This document shows positions 24,206-32,397 of a stretch of DNA of 64,000 nucleotides, piece by piece. The DNA is from Bacillus_BD oryzisoli_A (GTDB taxonomy: Bacteria; Bacillota; Bacilli; Bacillales; Cytobacillaceae). Where the stretch lies: contig NZ_JBHZRC010000008.1 in assembly GCF_043641075.1 (NCBI RefSeq), forward strand, positions 154,501 to 218,500, read 5' to 3'. The notes beneath the pieces were generated by a model. It searched no databases. It worked only from the letters and a program-made list of their open reading frames with translations, and had not been told where the DNA came from. Numbering within the stretch: the first letter of the stretch is position 1; every line of letters starts with the position of its first letter. Both the position numbers and the translations under genes were made by a program.

Positions 24206-25876
24206 ATGAAGAGGATATGGTGGAAGGAAGCGGTGGCGTATCAAGTTTACCCACGCAGCTTTATGGATTCAAATGGTGACGGAATCGGCGATATTCAAGG
24301 AATCATTTCCAAACTGGATTATTTAAAGGACTTAGGAATTGATGTGATTTGGATTAGTCCAATTTATTCTTCGCCTAATGATGATAACGGTTACGATATT
24401 AGTGATTATAAAGGAATCATGGAAGATTTCGGCACCATGGCTGATTTTGACCAGCTTTTACAAGAGGTACATAGCCGCGACATGAAGCTGATTATGGATT
24501 TAGTGATTAACCACACCTCTGATGAACATGCATGGTTTATTGAATCTCGTTCGTCAAAGGACAATCCATACAGAGATTATTATATCTGGCACCCCGGCCA
24601 TAATGGCAAGGAACCGAATAACTGGGAATCGATCTTTGGCGGCTCGGTTTGGGAGTACGACCCACAGACAAAGGAATACTATATGCATGTATTCTCCCGC
24701 AAGCAGCCAGATTTAAACTGGGAAAATCCACAAGTTCGAAACGACTTATATGAAATGGTCAACTGGTGGATCGACAAAGGAATTGACGGATTCCGTGTTG
24801 ATGCAATTTCTCATATTAAAAAGGTTCCGGGATTTCCAGATTTACCAAACCCGAAAAACCTAAAGTATGTTCCGTCATTTGAAGGTCATATGAATCGCGA
24901 AGGAATCGAAATTTTTCTTCAGGAGCTGAAACGCGAAACCTTTGCTAAGCACGACATCATGACAGTCGGTGAAGCGAATGGTGTCAAAGCCAATCAGGCG
25001 GAGGAATGGGTCGGTGAGGAAAACGGTGTCTTTAATATGATTTTCCAATTCGAGCATTTAGACCTTTGGGGAAAAAGTGTAACTGGCGGTATTGATCTTC
25101 CGGTTTTAAAAGAAACCTTCCATAACTGGCAGACAGAGCTTAATGGAAAGGGTTGGAATGCATTATTCCTGGAAAACCACGATCAACCTCGCTCGGTTTC
25201 AACATGGGGTGACGCAGAAAACTTCTGGGATGTATCTGCTAAATGCCTTGCAACCATGTACTTTCTCATGCAGGGGACACCATTTATTTACCAGGGTCAA
25301 GAAATTGGCATGACCAACGTTCAGTATTCTTCCATCAATGATTATAATGATGTGGCGATTAAAAATCTCTACCACAACGGCATCAAGGATGGTCAGACGC
25401 ATGAGGAATTGATGGAGATCATTTGGAAAAACGGCCGTGATAATTCACGAACTCCGATGCAATGGACTGACGGAAAGAATGCAGGCTTTACAACAGGCCA
25501 GCCGTGGTTAAAGGTAAATCCAAACTTTACAGAAATCAATGTTGAAAAAGCGATAAACGAAAAAGACTCGATTTATCATTACTACAAAACGCTGATTCAA
25601 TTACGAAAAGACCATCCGACATTTGTTTACGGACAGTTTGAGCTTGTACTACCTGAGCATGAGCATATTTTTGCTTACAAGAGAACATTAGAAAGTGAAA
25701 CCTATCTAATTATCACCAACCTTTTTGCAAACGAAACCGAGTACCAACTTCCGCACGCTCAATGGAAAAATAAAAACGCGGAAATGCTAATCAGTAATTA
25801 TCCAATAGATTCAAAGGTGGATTTTCACAACGGCAGCTTAAAGCCTTTTGAAGCAAGAGTGTATCGAATAAACTAA
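24206..25876 (+). CDS. GH13 alpha-glucosidase (oligo-1,6-glucosidase-like)
   Basis: 556 residues, full length for the MalL/oligo-1,6-glucosidase group. Clan motifs: VYPRSFMDSNGDGIGD, DLVINHTSDEHAWF (region I), GFRVDAISHI (region II, nucleophile Asp), VGEANG (region III, acid Glu) and ENHDQPR (region IV, Asp). The C-terminal beta domain ends in FEARVYRIN. Cytosolic, no signal peptide. It cleaves the phosphorylated or free alpha-glucoside brought in by the PTS permease encoded next. GAGGAGG precedes the ATG. Confidence 0.92.
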   Translation: MKRIWWKEAVAYQVYPRSFMDSNGDGIGDIQGIISKLDYLKDLGIDVIWISPIYSSPNDDNGYDISDYKGIMEDFGTMADFDQLLQEVHSRDMKLIMDLVINHTSDEHAWFIESRSSKDNPYRDYYIWHPGHNGKEPNNWESIFGGSVWEYDPQTKEYYMHVFSRKQPDLNWENPQVRNDLYEMVNWWIDKGIDGFRVDAISHIKKVPGFPDLPNPKNLKYVPSFEGHMNREGIEIFLQELKRETFAKHDIMTVGEANGVKANQAEEWVGEENGVFNMIFQFEHLDLWGKSVTGGIDLPVLKETFHNWQTELNGKGWNALFLENHDQPRSVSTWGDAENFWDVSAKCLATMYFLMQGTPFIYQGQEIGMTNVQYSSINDYNDVAIKNLYHNGIKDGQTHEELMEIIWKNGRDNSRTPMQWTDGKNAGFTTGQPWLKVNPNFTEINVEKAINEKDSIYHYYKTLIQLRKDHPTFVYGQFELVLPEHEHIFAYKRTLESETYLIITNLFANETEYQLPHAQWKNKNAEMLISNYPIDSKVDFHNGSLKPFEARVYRIN

Positions 25877-25892
25877 TTTTTTTAGCAAATAA

Positions 25893-25906
25893 TGCAAACG
25901 ATTGCA
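25893..25906. promoter_or_regulatory. Second LacI-type operator between glucosidase and PTS genes
   Basis: TGCAAACGATTGCA differs from the 24139 operator at one base. It lies just before the PTS start codon, so it may act as a second repressor site by looping or by blocking elongation. Confidence 0.75.
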
Positions 25907-25942
25907 CATAAAAAGTTCTAAATGATGAAGGGACTGGAGAAA

Positions 25943-27583
25943 ATGAAACTTAAATCCTTTGATTTTTGGCAAAAGTTCGGAAAGGCTTTGCTTGTTGTTG
26001 TAGCCGTTATGCCAGCAGCAGGTATCATGATTTCCCTCGGCAAGCTAGTGGGGATGCTTGGCGTTGACATTGCTGTCATTAAAACGATTGCCTTAGTGAT
26101 GGAGGAAATCGGCTGGGGTATTATTGGGAATCTTCATGTATTGTTCGCCGTTGCGATCGGCGGCTCGTGGGCGAAAGAGCGTGCCGGCGGTGCATTTGCT
26201 GCCTTAATCGCTTTTATCCTAATCAATCGAATCACAGGTGCCATCTTTGGCGTCAATGGTGCCATGTTAGGGGATCCTGAAGCAACGGTTTCCTCCCTGT
26301 TCGGCAGTGAACTAATTGTTAGCGATTACTTTGTATCGATTCTTGGTGCACCTGCCTTGAACATGGGTGTGTTTGTCGGAATCATTTCCGGATTCTTAGG
26401 TGCCAATCTATTTAATAAATACTATAATTTTGATAAGCTTCCGCAATCTCTGGCCTTTTTTAACGGAAAAAGATTTGTCCCGTTTGTAGTGATTGCCGGT
26501 TCGGTTGTAACAGCTCTTATTCTTTCAATCATCTGGCCATTTATTCAAGGCTTGTTAAATGACTTTGGCCGTTGGATTGCTTCATCTCGTGATACAGCAC
26601 CGGTTGTTGCACCATTTATTTTTGGCGCATTAGAGCGTTTATTGCTTCCGTTTGGCTTGCATCATATGCTGACAGTGCCGATGAACTATACAGAGCTCGG
26701 CGGCACCTATACAATCCTAACAGGTTCAAGTGCCGGAACAACGGTTGCAGGACAAGATCCGCTATGGCTTGCATGGATTGCTGATTTAAATAATCTGCTT
26801 GCAGCTGGTGACACTGCAGGGTATAACGCCTTATTACAGGATGTAACTCCAGCACGCTTCAAGGTTGGACAAATGATTCTTTCATGTGCATCTTTAATCG
26901 GGATTGCGATTGCGATGTACCGCAATGTGGATAGTGATAAACGTGCGAAATACAAATCTATGTTCTTTTCTGCTGGATTAGCGGTGTTTTTAACAGGTGT
27001 TACAGAGCCAATTGAATTTATGTTTATGTTTGTCGCACCGGTGCTTTATGTTGTTTATGCTATCATGACAGGATTGGCGTTTGCGGTAGTCGATTTGGTT
27101 CATATCCGAATTCATTCCTTCGGCTTTATTGAACTGTTAACAAGAACACCGATGATAGTAAAAGCGGGCTTATGGTTAGATCTCGTGTACTTTGTGGTTG
27201 CATGCCTAGTGTTCTTTGCACTAAACTTTACTGTGGCTAATTTTCTCATTAAAAAATTAAAATATGCGACACCAGGACGTTTAGGAAACTATGTGGAAGA
27301 AGAGGCTGGACAAACTGGACAAGCTGATTCGAAGGAACAGGACGGTTCACTTGCCACAGCCATTATTGGTTTATTAGGTGGGAAAGATAATATCGAAGAA
27401 GTGGATGCGTGCATGACCCGCCTTCGCGTCACAATCAAGGATGTCAATGCAGTTGCATCTGAGCAGCAATGGAAGCAGCATGGCGCGCTTGGCTTAATTA
27501 TCAAAGGGAAGGGTGTTCAAGCCATTTATGGCCCAAAGGCCGATGTCTTAAAATCCGATATTCAAGATCATATAGGGGCGTAG
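25943..27583 (+). CDS. PTS EIICB, glucose/alpha-glucoside family
   Basis: About 546 residues in EIIC-EIIB order. The EIIC part has ten or so TM segments with MPAAGIMISLGKLVG, GALERLLLPFGLHHMLTVPMNYTELGG and GVTEPIEFMFMFVAP. After a linker (about 455-475) the EIIB domain has VDACMTRLRVTI, with the phosphorylated Cys. No EIIA domain; that is the separate gene at 28394. The linker contains KEQDGSLAT, encoded by bases 27331-27355 that resemble the GGGACGGTTCT repeat. Start 25943 chosen after AAGGGACTGGAG; 25922/25925 lack a ribosome site. Confidence 0.9.
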   Translation: MKLKSFDFWQKFGKALLVVVAVMPAAGIMISLGKLVGMLGVDIAVIKTIALVMEEIGWGIIGNLHVLFAVAIGGSWAKERAGGAFAALIAFILINRITGAIFGVNGAMLGDPEATVSSLFGSELIVSDYFVSILGAPALNMGVFVGIISGFLGANLFNKYYNFDKLPQSLAFFNGKRFVPFVVIAGSVVTALILSIIWPFIQGLLNDFGRWIASSRDTAPVVAPFIFGALERLLLPFGLHHMLTVPMNYTELGGTYTILTGSSAGTTVAGQDPLWLAWIADLNNLLAAGDTAGYNALLQDVTPARFKVGQMILSCASLIGIAIAMYRNVDSDKRAKYKSMFFSAGLAVFLTGVTEPIEFMFMFVAPVLYVVYAIMTGLAFAVVDLVHIRIHSFGFIELLTRTPMIVKAGLWLDLVYFVVACLVFFALNFTVANFLIKKLKYATPGRLGNYVEEEAGQTGQADSKEQDGSLATAIIGLLGGKDNIEEVDACMTRLRVTIKDVNAVASEQQWKQHGALGLIIKGKGVQAIYGPKADVLKSDIQDHIGA

Positions 27584-27586
27584 GAA

Positions 27587-28375
27587 ATGAAATTATTAAC
27601 ACTAAACTGTCACTCCTGGATCGAAGAGCATCCTATTGAAAAAATGAAGATCCTTGCTGAAACGATTAAGGAAAAATCATATGATGTGATTGCCCTGCAG
27701 GAAGTGAACCAATCCATCGATGCGGAAAGTGTCGATGGAAGGATCAAAAAAGATAACTTTGCTCTTGTGCTCCTTGAGGAATTAAAGAAGCTTGGGGTAA
27801 ATGAGTATAGTTTAGTATGGGACTTTTCCCATTTTAGCTATACAGTGTATGAAGAGGGGGTTGCTCTTTTAACAAAGCATCCCATTGTAGAAAAAAAATC
27901 GTTCTTTGTTTCCCAATCCGAGGATCCTAAGAACTGGAAGACGAGGAAAATTGCCGGCATCACCATCCGTTTTCAGGATGAATTGCTTCGTTTTTATTCC
28001 TGTCACCTTGGCTGGTGGGAGGATGAAGAGGAGCCGTTTAAGGAGCAACTAGATCAGTTATATCGAATGGCAAGCAAGGATAAAAGGTTTTTCCTGATGG
28101 GTGATTTTAATAATGCCGCCCATATTAGAGGCGAAGGCTATGATTATATACTGAGCAAAGGGCTTTATGATACGTATCAATTAGCGAAGCAGACGGATGA
28201 TGGGATTACGGTGGCTGGAAAAATCGCCGGCTGGGATGAAAACAAACATGATCTCAGGATCGACTATATTTTTTCCAGCGTACCAGTAGAGGTAAATCAA
28301 TCTTTTGTTATTTTTAACGAAAAAAATAAACCGGTTATCTCAGATCACTTTGGTGTAGAGGTGACGATCAAATAA
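27587..28375 (+). CDS. Endonuclease/exonuclease/phosphatase (EEP) family hydrolase
   Basis: 262 residues with the EEP motifs in order: TLNCHSW, DVIALQEVNQ (catalytic Glu), CHLGWW, FLMGDFNNAAH (DxN), DLRIDYIFSS and ISDHFGV (terminal DH). No signal peptide. It starts 4 bases after the EIICB stop. Members in sugar PTS operons are likely phosphodiesterases or sugar-phosphate phosphatases; the real substrate is not known. Confidence 0.82.
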   Translation: MKLLTLNCHSWIEEHPIEKMKILAETIKEKSYDVIALQEVNQSIDAESVDGRIKKDNFALVLLEELKKLGVNEYSLVWDFSHFSYTVYEEGVALLTKHPIVEKKSFFVSQSEDPKNWKTRKIAGITIRFQDELLRFYSCHLGWWEDEEEPFKEQLDQLYRMASKDKRFFLMGDFNNAAHIRGEGYDYILSKGLYDTYQLAKQTDDGITVAGKIAGWDENKHDLRIDYIFSSVPVEVNQSFVIFNEKNKPVISDHFGVEVTIK

Positions 28376-28393
28376 GAAAAGGGGTAGTACGAT

Positions 28394-28885
28394 ATGTTTA
28401 AATCATTATTTAAGAAAAAAATGGAACCGGAACAGGTGCAGGCACCATTAACTGGAAAAGTGGTATCGCTCGAAGAAGTCCCGGATCCCGTTTTTTCGCA
28501 AAAAATGATGGGAGACGGAGTCGCGATTATTCCTAGTGACAAGCAGGTGTATTCACCGGTCGATGGGGAGATTGTCAGTGTATTCCCAACGAAGCATGCG
28601 ATCAGCCTGCGCACGAAAGCAGGGGCAGAGCTTCTGATACATATGGGGCTAGAAACCGTTGAATTAAAGGGCGAAGGGTTTCAAATATTAGTTCAGGATG
28701 GTAGCAAGGTTTCAAAAGGCGAGCCAATTGCTGAATTTGATTTTGAAAAGGTTTCAAGCCTTGGTAAAGAAGTAATTACCCCAATCATCCTTCTAAATGG
28801 GGATCAATATAAGATCGAAAATAGACAAACAAGCACGTCCACCACAGGCGGCAAAGATATTATAATGGAACTAGTGAAGGCTTAA
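28394..28885 (+). CDS. PTS EIIA, glucose family (Crr-like)
   Basis: 163 residues. Characteristic EIIA-Glc strands: APLTGKVVSLEEVPDPVFSQKMMGDGVAIIP, SPVDGEIVSVFPTKHAISL (first His) and GAELLIHMGLETVELKGEGF (phosphorylated His in LIHMG). It relays phosphate from HPr to the EIIB domain encoded at 25943. AAGGGG before the ATG. Confidence 0.9.
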   Translation: MFKSLFKKKMEPEQVQAPLTGKVVSLEEVPDPVFSQKMMGDGVAIIPSDKQVYSPVDGEIVSVFPTKHAISLRTKAGAELLIHMGLETVELKGEGFQILVQDGSKVSKGEPIAEFDFEKVSSLGKEVITPIILLNGDQYKIENRQTSTSTTGGKDIIMELVKA

Positions 28886-28926
28886 AGGCCAGGGGAACGG
28901 GTAGGGAGACGGGTCCCTTGGCCCAC
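28886..28926. repeat. GGCCAGGGG...CCCTTGGCCC palindromic repeat
   Basis: Complementary ends GGCCAGGGG and CCCTTGGCCC around ACGGGT/GACGGGT. Related GGACGG-type palindromes of a second class lie at 30032-30112, 59689-59715 and 60427-60488. It also may end the PTS transcript. Confidence 0.55.
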
Positions 28927-28970
28927 CAAAAATTTTTTCTCACACGATCATTACAAAGGGGGTGTAAAGG

Positions 28971-29993
28971 GTGGTTATTACAATAAAGGATGTTGCGAAG
29001 GCAGCGAATGTTACACCATCAACCGTCTCAAGGGTTATTGCCGATAATCCGAGAATCAGTAATAAAACAAAAAAGAAGGTCCGTCAGGTGATGGAGGAGC
29101 TTGGTTACCAGCCCAATTATAAGGCGCGCAATCTGGCAAGCCGTACGACTCAAACCATTGGGCTTGTGATGCCAAACTCAACCGATAAAGTGTTTCAAAA
29201 TCCATTTTTTCCTGAAGTCATTCGCGGGATTAGCAAAATGGCCCATCTGAAGGAATATGCAATCCAGTTCTCAACAGGGGAAATGGAAGAGGAGATCTAT
29301 GACGGGGTTGTCCGAATGGTTCAGAGCGGGCGTGTGGATGGTGTGATTCTGCTTTATTCCCGCATAGATGACAAGGTAATGGCTTTTCTAGAGGAAAAGA
29401 ACTTTCCTTATACAATGATCGGAAAGCCCTCCTATGACGTGGAGAAAATTTCTCATGTTGATAATGATAATTTTAGCGCCGCAAAGGAAGTAACGGACTA
29501 CTTGCTGAAACTTGGGCATAAAAGAATTGCTTTTGTTGGGGGAAATCATTCCTTAATGGTGACAATGGACCGTCAGCGGGGATACGAGACAGCGTTAAAA
29601 GAAGCCGGGATTTCCATTTGCCAGGATTACATCGTCCACGAGGATTTCTTAATTGAAGGTGGAAAACAGGCGATTTCAGAGCTGTTGTCACGGAAGGAAA
29701 CGCCAACAGCCTTAGTGGTTGTGGACGATTTAATGGCCTTCGGGATCATTAATACATTGGAGAAAATGGGGCTTCGTGTTCCAGATGATATTTCGATTGT
29801 CAGCTTTAATAACCTACTATTATCTGAGATTTCGCAGCCTCCATTAACGACGGTGGATATTAATATTTTTGATTTGGGCTATCATGCTATGAAAAGCTTG
29901 ATCGAAAAGATTAATAACCCGGACGAACCTGCTAAAAGAATCATCGTACCTTATCGAATGACCGAGCGGAGTTCTTGTAAAAAAATACGATAA
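28971..29993 (+). CDS. LacI family repressor of the alpha-glucoside locus
   Basis: 340 residues. Residues 3-25 form the LacI HTH (TIKDVAKAANVTPSTVSRVI) with the hinge helix NYKARNLASRTT. The periplasmic-binding-like core follows (TIGLVMPNS, LKLGHKRIAFVGG, DDLMAFGIINTLEKMGLRVPDDISIVSFNN). Closest in pattern to MalR-like repressors. GTG start behind AAAGGGGGTG. The two matching TGCAAACGnTTGCA palindromes upstream are the expected targets, giving sugar-inducible control. Overlapping roles with CcpA cannot be excluded. Confidence 0.88.
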   Translation: MVITIKDVAKAANVTPSTVSRVIADNPRISNKTKKKVRQVMEELGYQPNYKARNLASRTTQTIGLVMPNSTDKVFQNPFFPEVIRGISKMAHLKEYAIQFSTGEMEEEIYDGVVRMVQSGRVDGVILLYSRIDDKVMAFLEEKNFPYTMIGKPSYDVEKISHVDNDNFSAAKEVTDYLLKLGHKRIAFVGGNHSLMVTMDRQRGYETALKEAGISICQDYIVHEDFLIEGGKQAISELLSRKETPTALVVVDDLMAFGIINTLEKMGLRVPDDISIVSFNNLLLSEISQPPLTTVDINIFDLGYHAMKSLIEKINNPDEPAKRIIVPYRMTERSSCKKIR

Positions 29994-30001
29994 AAAAGAT
30001 G

Positions 30002-30031
30002 GCCGCCGTACTGTATGGCGGCTTTTCTTTT
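30002..30031 (+). terminator. Terminator after lacI-type gene
   Basis: GCCGCC/GGCGGC stem followed by TTTTCTTTT. Confidence 0.8.
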
Positions 30032-30112
30032 AGGACCACGGGGAAGGACCACGGGGACGGGGCGCTGGGTCCTGAAAGTGCCAAAAGGAGCCAGAGGGTC
30101 GGGTACCCTGTT
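30032..30112. repeat. GC-rich GGGACGGG/GGTCC repeat tract
   Basis: GGACCACGGGGA twice in tandem followed by GCTGGGTCC and GGGTCGGGTACCC. Partly palindromic, second repeat class (compare 28886 and 59689). Confidence 0.5.
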
Positions 30113-30159
30113 TTACTAAAAATAGAAATTATATACTACACAGATTAAAGGGGGAATCA

Positions 30160-31119
30160 ATGATGGAAGAAAAATGGCTGGTTGGTGTTGATTTAGGCGG
30201 GACCACTATTAAAATGGCGTTTATTAGTATGGATGGCGAGATTAAGCACAGCTGGGAAATTGCTACGGATACTAGCGAAAAGGGGAGGCAAATTCCTGCA
30301 TCAATCTCGAGATCAATTGATGAAAAGCTAGCTGAATTCATGAAGACAAAGGATCGGTTGATCGGGATTGGAATTGGCGCTCCAGGGCCGGTAAATGAGG
30401 ATGACGGCTCACTTGAGGTTGCTGTTAACTTAGGCTGGGAGAACTTCCCGCTGCAGGAAATCCTTGAGCGTGAAACCTCTTTGCCAGTGGCTGTAGAAAA
30501 TGATGCCAATGTAGCTGCCCTTGGTGAAATGTGGAAAGGTGCTGGTAACGGGGCGAAAAACCTGTTATGTGTCACATTAGGTACAGGCGTCGGCGGCGGG
30601 ATCATTGTGAATGGGGAAATCGTGCATGGAACAAATGGTGCCGGCGGTGAAATTGGCCATATTACATCTGTTCCAATTGGAGGCGCACCATGTAATTGTG
30701 GGAAAAAAGGCTGCTTAGAGACGATAGCATCCGCAACAGGCATTGTCCGTCTCGCAAAGGAAGAGCTTCTTACTGCTTCAGAGGACAGTCTATTAAGAGA
30801 TTATAAGGGAATCACAGCCAAACTAGTATTTGATGCAGCAAAGGAAGGCGATAAGCTTGCCAACCGTGTGATTGAACAGGTTGTCTTCCACTTAGGCCTA
30901 GCCTTAGCCAATTTAGCGAATGGATTAAACCCCGAAAAAATTGTCATCGGAGGCGGTGTTTCAAAAGCAGGCGGAGCATTACTAGAGCCGTTAAAAACAG
31001 CCTTTACACCATTTGCCTTCCCAAGAGTAGCCCAAGGAGTAGAAATAGTCCCAGCCACACTCGGCAACCAAGCAGGCGTCATCGGAGCAGCCTGGCTCGC
31101 AAAACAAAAACTAAGCTGA
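30160..31119 (+). CDS. ROK family glucokinase
   Basis: 319 residues: N-terminal ATP-site LVGVDLGGTTIKMAF, catalytic VENDANVAALGEMW (base Asp), TLGTGVGGGIIVNG, the ROK zinc motif APCNCGKKGCLETIAS (CxCGxxGCxE) and C-terminal VIGGGVSKAG. It phosphorylates glucose released inside the cell by the alpha-glucosidase. AAAGGGGG before two adjacent ATGs (30160 or 30163). The last 40 codons use almost only C or A at third positions, unlike the rest of the gene, and repeats follow the stop. Confidence 0.9.
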   Translation: MMEEKWLVGVDLGGTTIKMAFISMDGEIKHSWEIATDTSEKGRQIPASISRSIDEKLAEFMKTKDRLIGIGIGAPGPVNEDDGSLEVAVNLGWENFPLQEILERETSLPVAVENDANVAALGEMWKGAGNGAKNLLCVTLGTGVGGGIIVNGEIVHGTNGAGGEIGHITSVPIGGAPCNCGKKGCLETIASATGIVRLAKEELLTASEDSLLRDYKGITAKLVFDAAKEGDKLANRVIEQVVFHLGLALANLANGLNPEKIVIGGGVSKAGGALLEPLKTAFTPFAFPRVAQGVEIVPATLGNQAGVIGAAWLAKQKLS

Positions 31120-31124
31120 AACAG

Positions 31125-31260
31125 AAGAAGCAGGAGGAGGGTTCCCATTGAAGCAGGGGGACGGTTCTCTTGCTTCTTTTTCATCTCACCCGGAAGCAGG
31201 GGGACGGTTCTCCTGCTTCCTTTTCATTTCAATAGGAAGCGGAAGAACCGTCCCCCCGCT
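31125..31260. repeat. Cluster of GGGACGGTTCT repeats
   Basis: One partial and two full forward copies (31149-31176, 31192-31220) and one inverted copy (31235-31260) between the glucokinase and the CrtO-like gene. Confidence 0.85.
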
Positions 31261-31383
31261 TTTTTTATTCATATGCCGTCCAAGGAAATCATAAGAATTC
31301 TTATAGAATGGTGGAAGGGGATAAACGGAGGTTTGTAGAAATACAGATGTACGTAAAGGGTTTTCGGTCAGGGGGGATTTTGA

Positions 31384-31872
31384 ATGTCGTGGTTTACATT
31401 TTGGATGATTGTGATTAATACAAGCTTTTGGTTAATCTGCTGCTTTGGTACAGCCTGGTTGGTCCACAGGGTATTACCGAGCTCGATATACGAAAAAATC
31501 AACTGGCTTTTTAAAGAAAGGTCATTTGAAAAGCGCTTTTATCAGATGATTTTTCTTCCCAAATGGAAGGATAAGCTGCCTGAATGGGGGAAAGTATGGA
31601 ATTTTGAAAAAAGTCATTTGAAACAGGAACTAAATTTAGACTATGTGAATCGATTTATTCTTGAGACCTATCGTGCAGAAATCGGCCATATTGGTATGGC
31701 AGTATTGGGGTTTGCGTGTGTATTGGCTAATCCACGTGATTATGCTCAAATGGCTATTATTTGTTCAATCCTGAATGTGGTGGTTCAAATCCCGTTTTGT
31801 TTAATACAGAGATATAACAGACCCCGGCTGGTTCGTTTAAAAGTAAGGTTTGAGAAGAGAGGTCTACAATAA
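31384..31872 (+). CDS. CrtO-like glycosyl-4,4'-diaponeurosporenoate acyltransferase family protein
   Basis: 162 residues, close to the 165 of staphylococcal CrtO. N-terminal TM segment (FWMIVINTSFWLICCFGTAWLV), then the family signature FLPKWKDKLPEWGKVWNFEKSHL with RFILETYRAEIGH, and two more TM segments. CrtO transfers an acyl group in staphyloxanthin synthesis, but no other carotenoid gene is present here, so the substrate may differ. AGGGGGG precedes the ATG. Standalone, ended by a strong terminator. Confidence 0.65.
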   Translation: MSWFTFWMIVINTSFWLICCFGTAWLVHRVLPSSIYEKINWLFKERSFEKRFYQMIFLPKWKDKLPEWGKVWNFEKSHLKQELNLDYVNRFILETYRAEIGHIGMAVLGFACVLANPRDYAQMAIICSILNVVVQIPFCLIQRYNRPRLVRLKVRFEKRGLQ

Positions 31873-31910
31873 ATAGAGCAGGAAGATTTAATTCATTCAA
31901 TTAACGAGTA

Positions 31911-31967
31911 AAAGGACCCTTCATATCTTAATCAAACGTTTGTTTAAGATATGAAGGGGTCCTTTTG
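31911..31967 (+). terminator. Long-stem terminator after CrtO-like gene
   Basis: AAAGGACCCTTCATATCTTAA pairs (one mismatch/bulge) with TTTAAGATATGAAGGGGTCC and ends in TTTT. Confidence 0.88.
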
Positions 31968-32000
31968 AAAGTGAAGGGCTAACTCACTTTAGAAGAAAAA

Positions 32001-32062
32001 GAAGCAGGAGAACCGTCCCTCCGCTTCCAAAAAGGAAGCAATAGAACCGTCCCCCCGCTTCC
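32001..32062 (-). repeat. Two inverted GGGACGGTTCT repeats
   Basis: AGAACCGTCCC copies at 32001-32028 and 32034-32062; the second touches the stop codon of the PpnP gene. Confidence 0.85.
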
Positions 32063-32382
32063 TATTCTTTTATATAAGAGCAGCAATAATCGGCCATTTG
32101 TTCGACTTTGACTTGGAATTTTGAGTTGGCAGGGACTTCAAACGAAGCTCCTTCACCGATTGTTTTCCAATCGTTTTCTCCAGGCAGCTTTACTGTCATC
32201 GACCCGCCGATGATTTCCATGATTTCTTTATCGGCGGTACCAAACTCGTACTCACCAGGAAGCATAAAGCCAAGTGTTACTTTTTCTCCGTTCGCTAAAT
32301 AAACGGTGCGGCTAGAAACCTTGCCGTCAAAATAGACGTTTGCTTTTTTCTCTACAGTTGCATTTTCAAATTTAATCGTCAT
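32062..32382 (-). CDS. ppnP: Pyrimidine/purine nucleoside phosphorylase PpnP (YaiE, DUF1255)
   Basis: 106 residues, the standard length. Cupin strands: FENATVEKKANVYFDGKVSSRTV, LANGEKVTLGFMLPGEYEFGT, EIMEIIGGSMTVKLPGE and SFEVPANSKFQVKV. The family phosphorolyses a range of nucleosides. It is the last gene of the minus-strand cluster, 15 bases after proC. Its link to hydroxyproline use is unclear. Confidence 0.85.
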   Translation of the reverse strand: MTIKFENATVEKKANVYFDGKVSSRTVYLANGEKVTLGFMLPGEYEFGTADKEIMEIIGGSMTVKLPGENDWKTIGEGASFEVPANSKFQVKVEQMADYCCSYIKE

Positions 32383-32397
32383 GTCAGACTCCTCACC

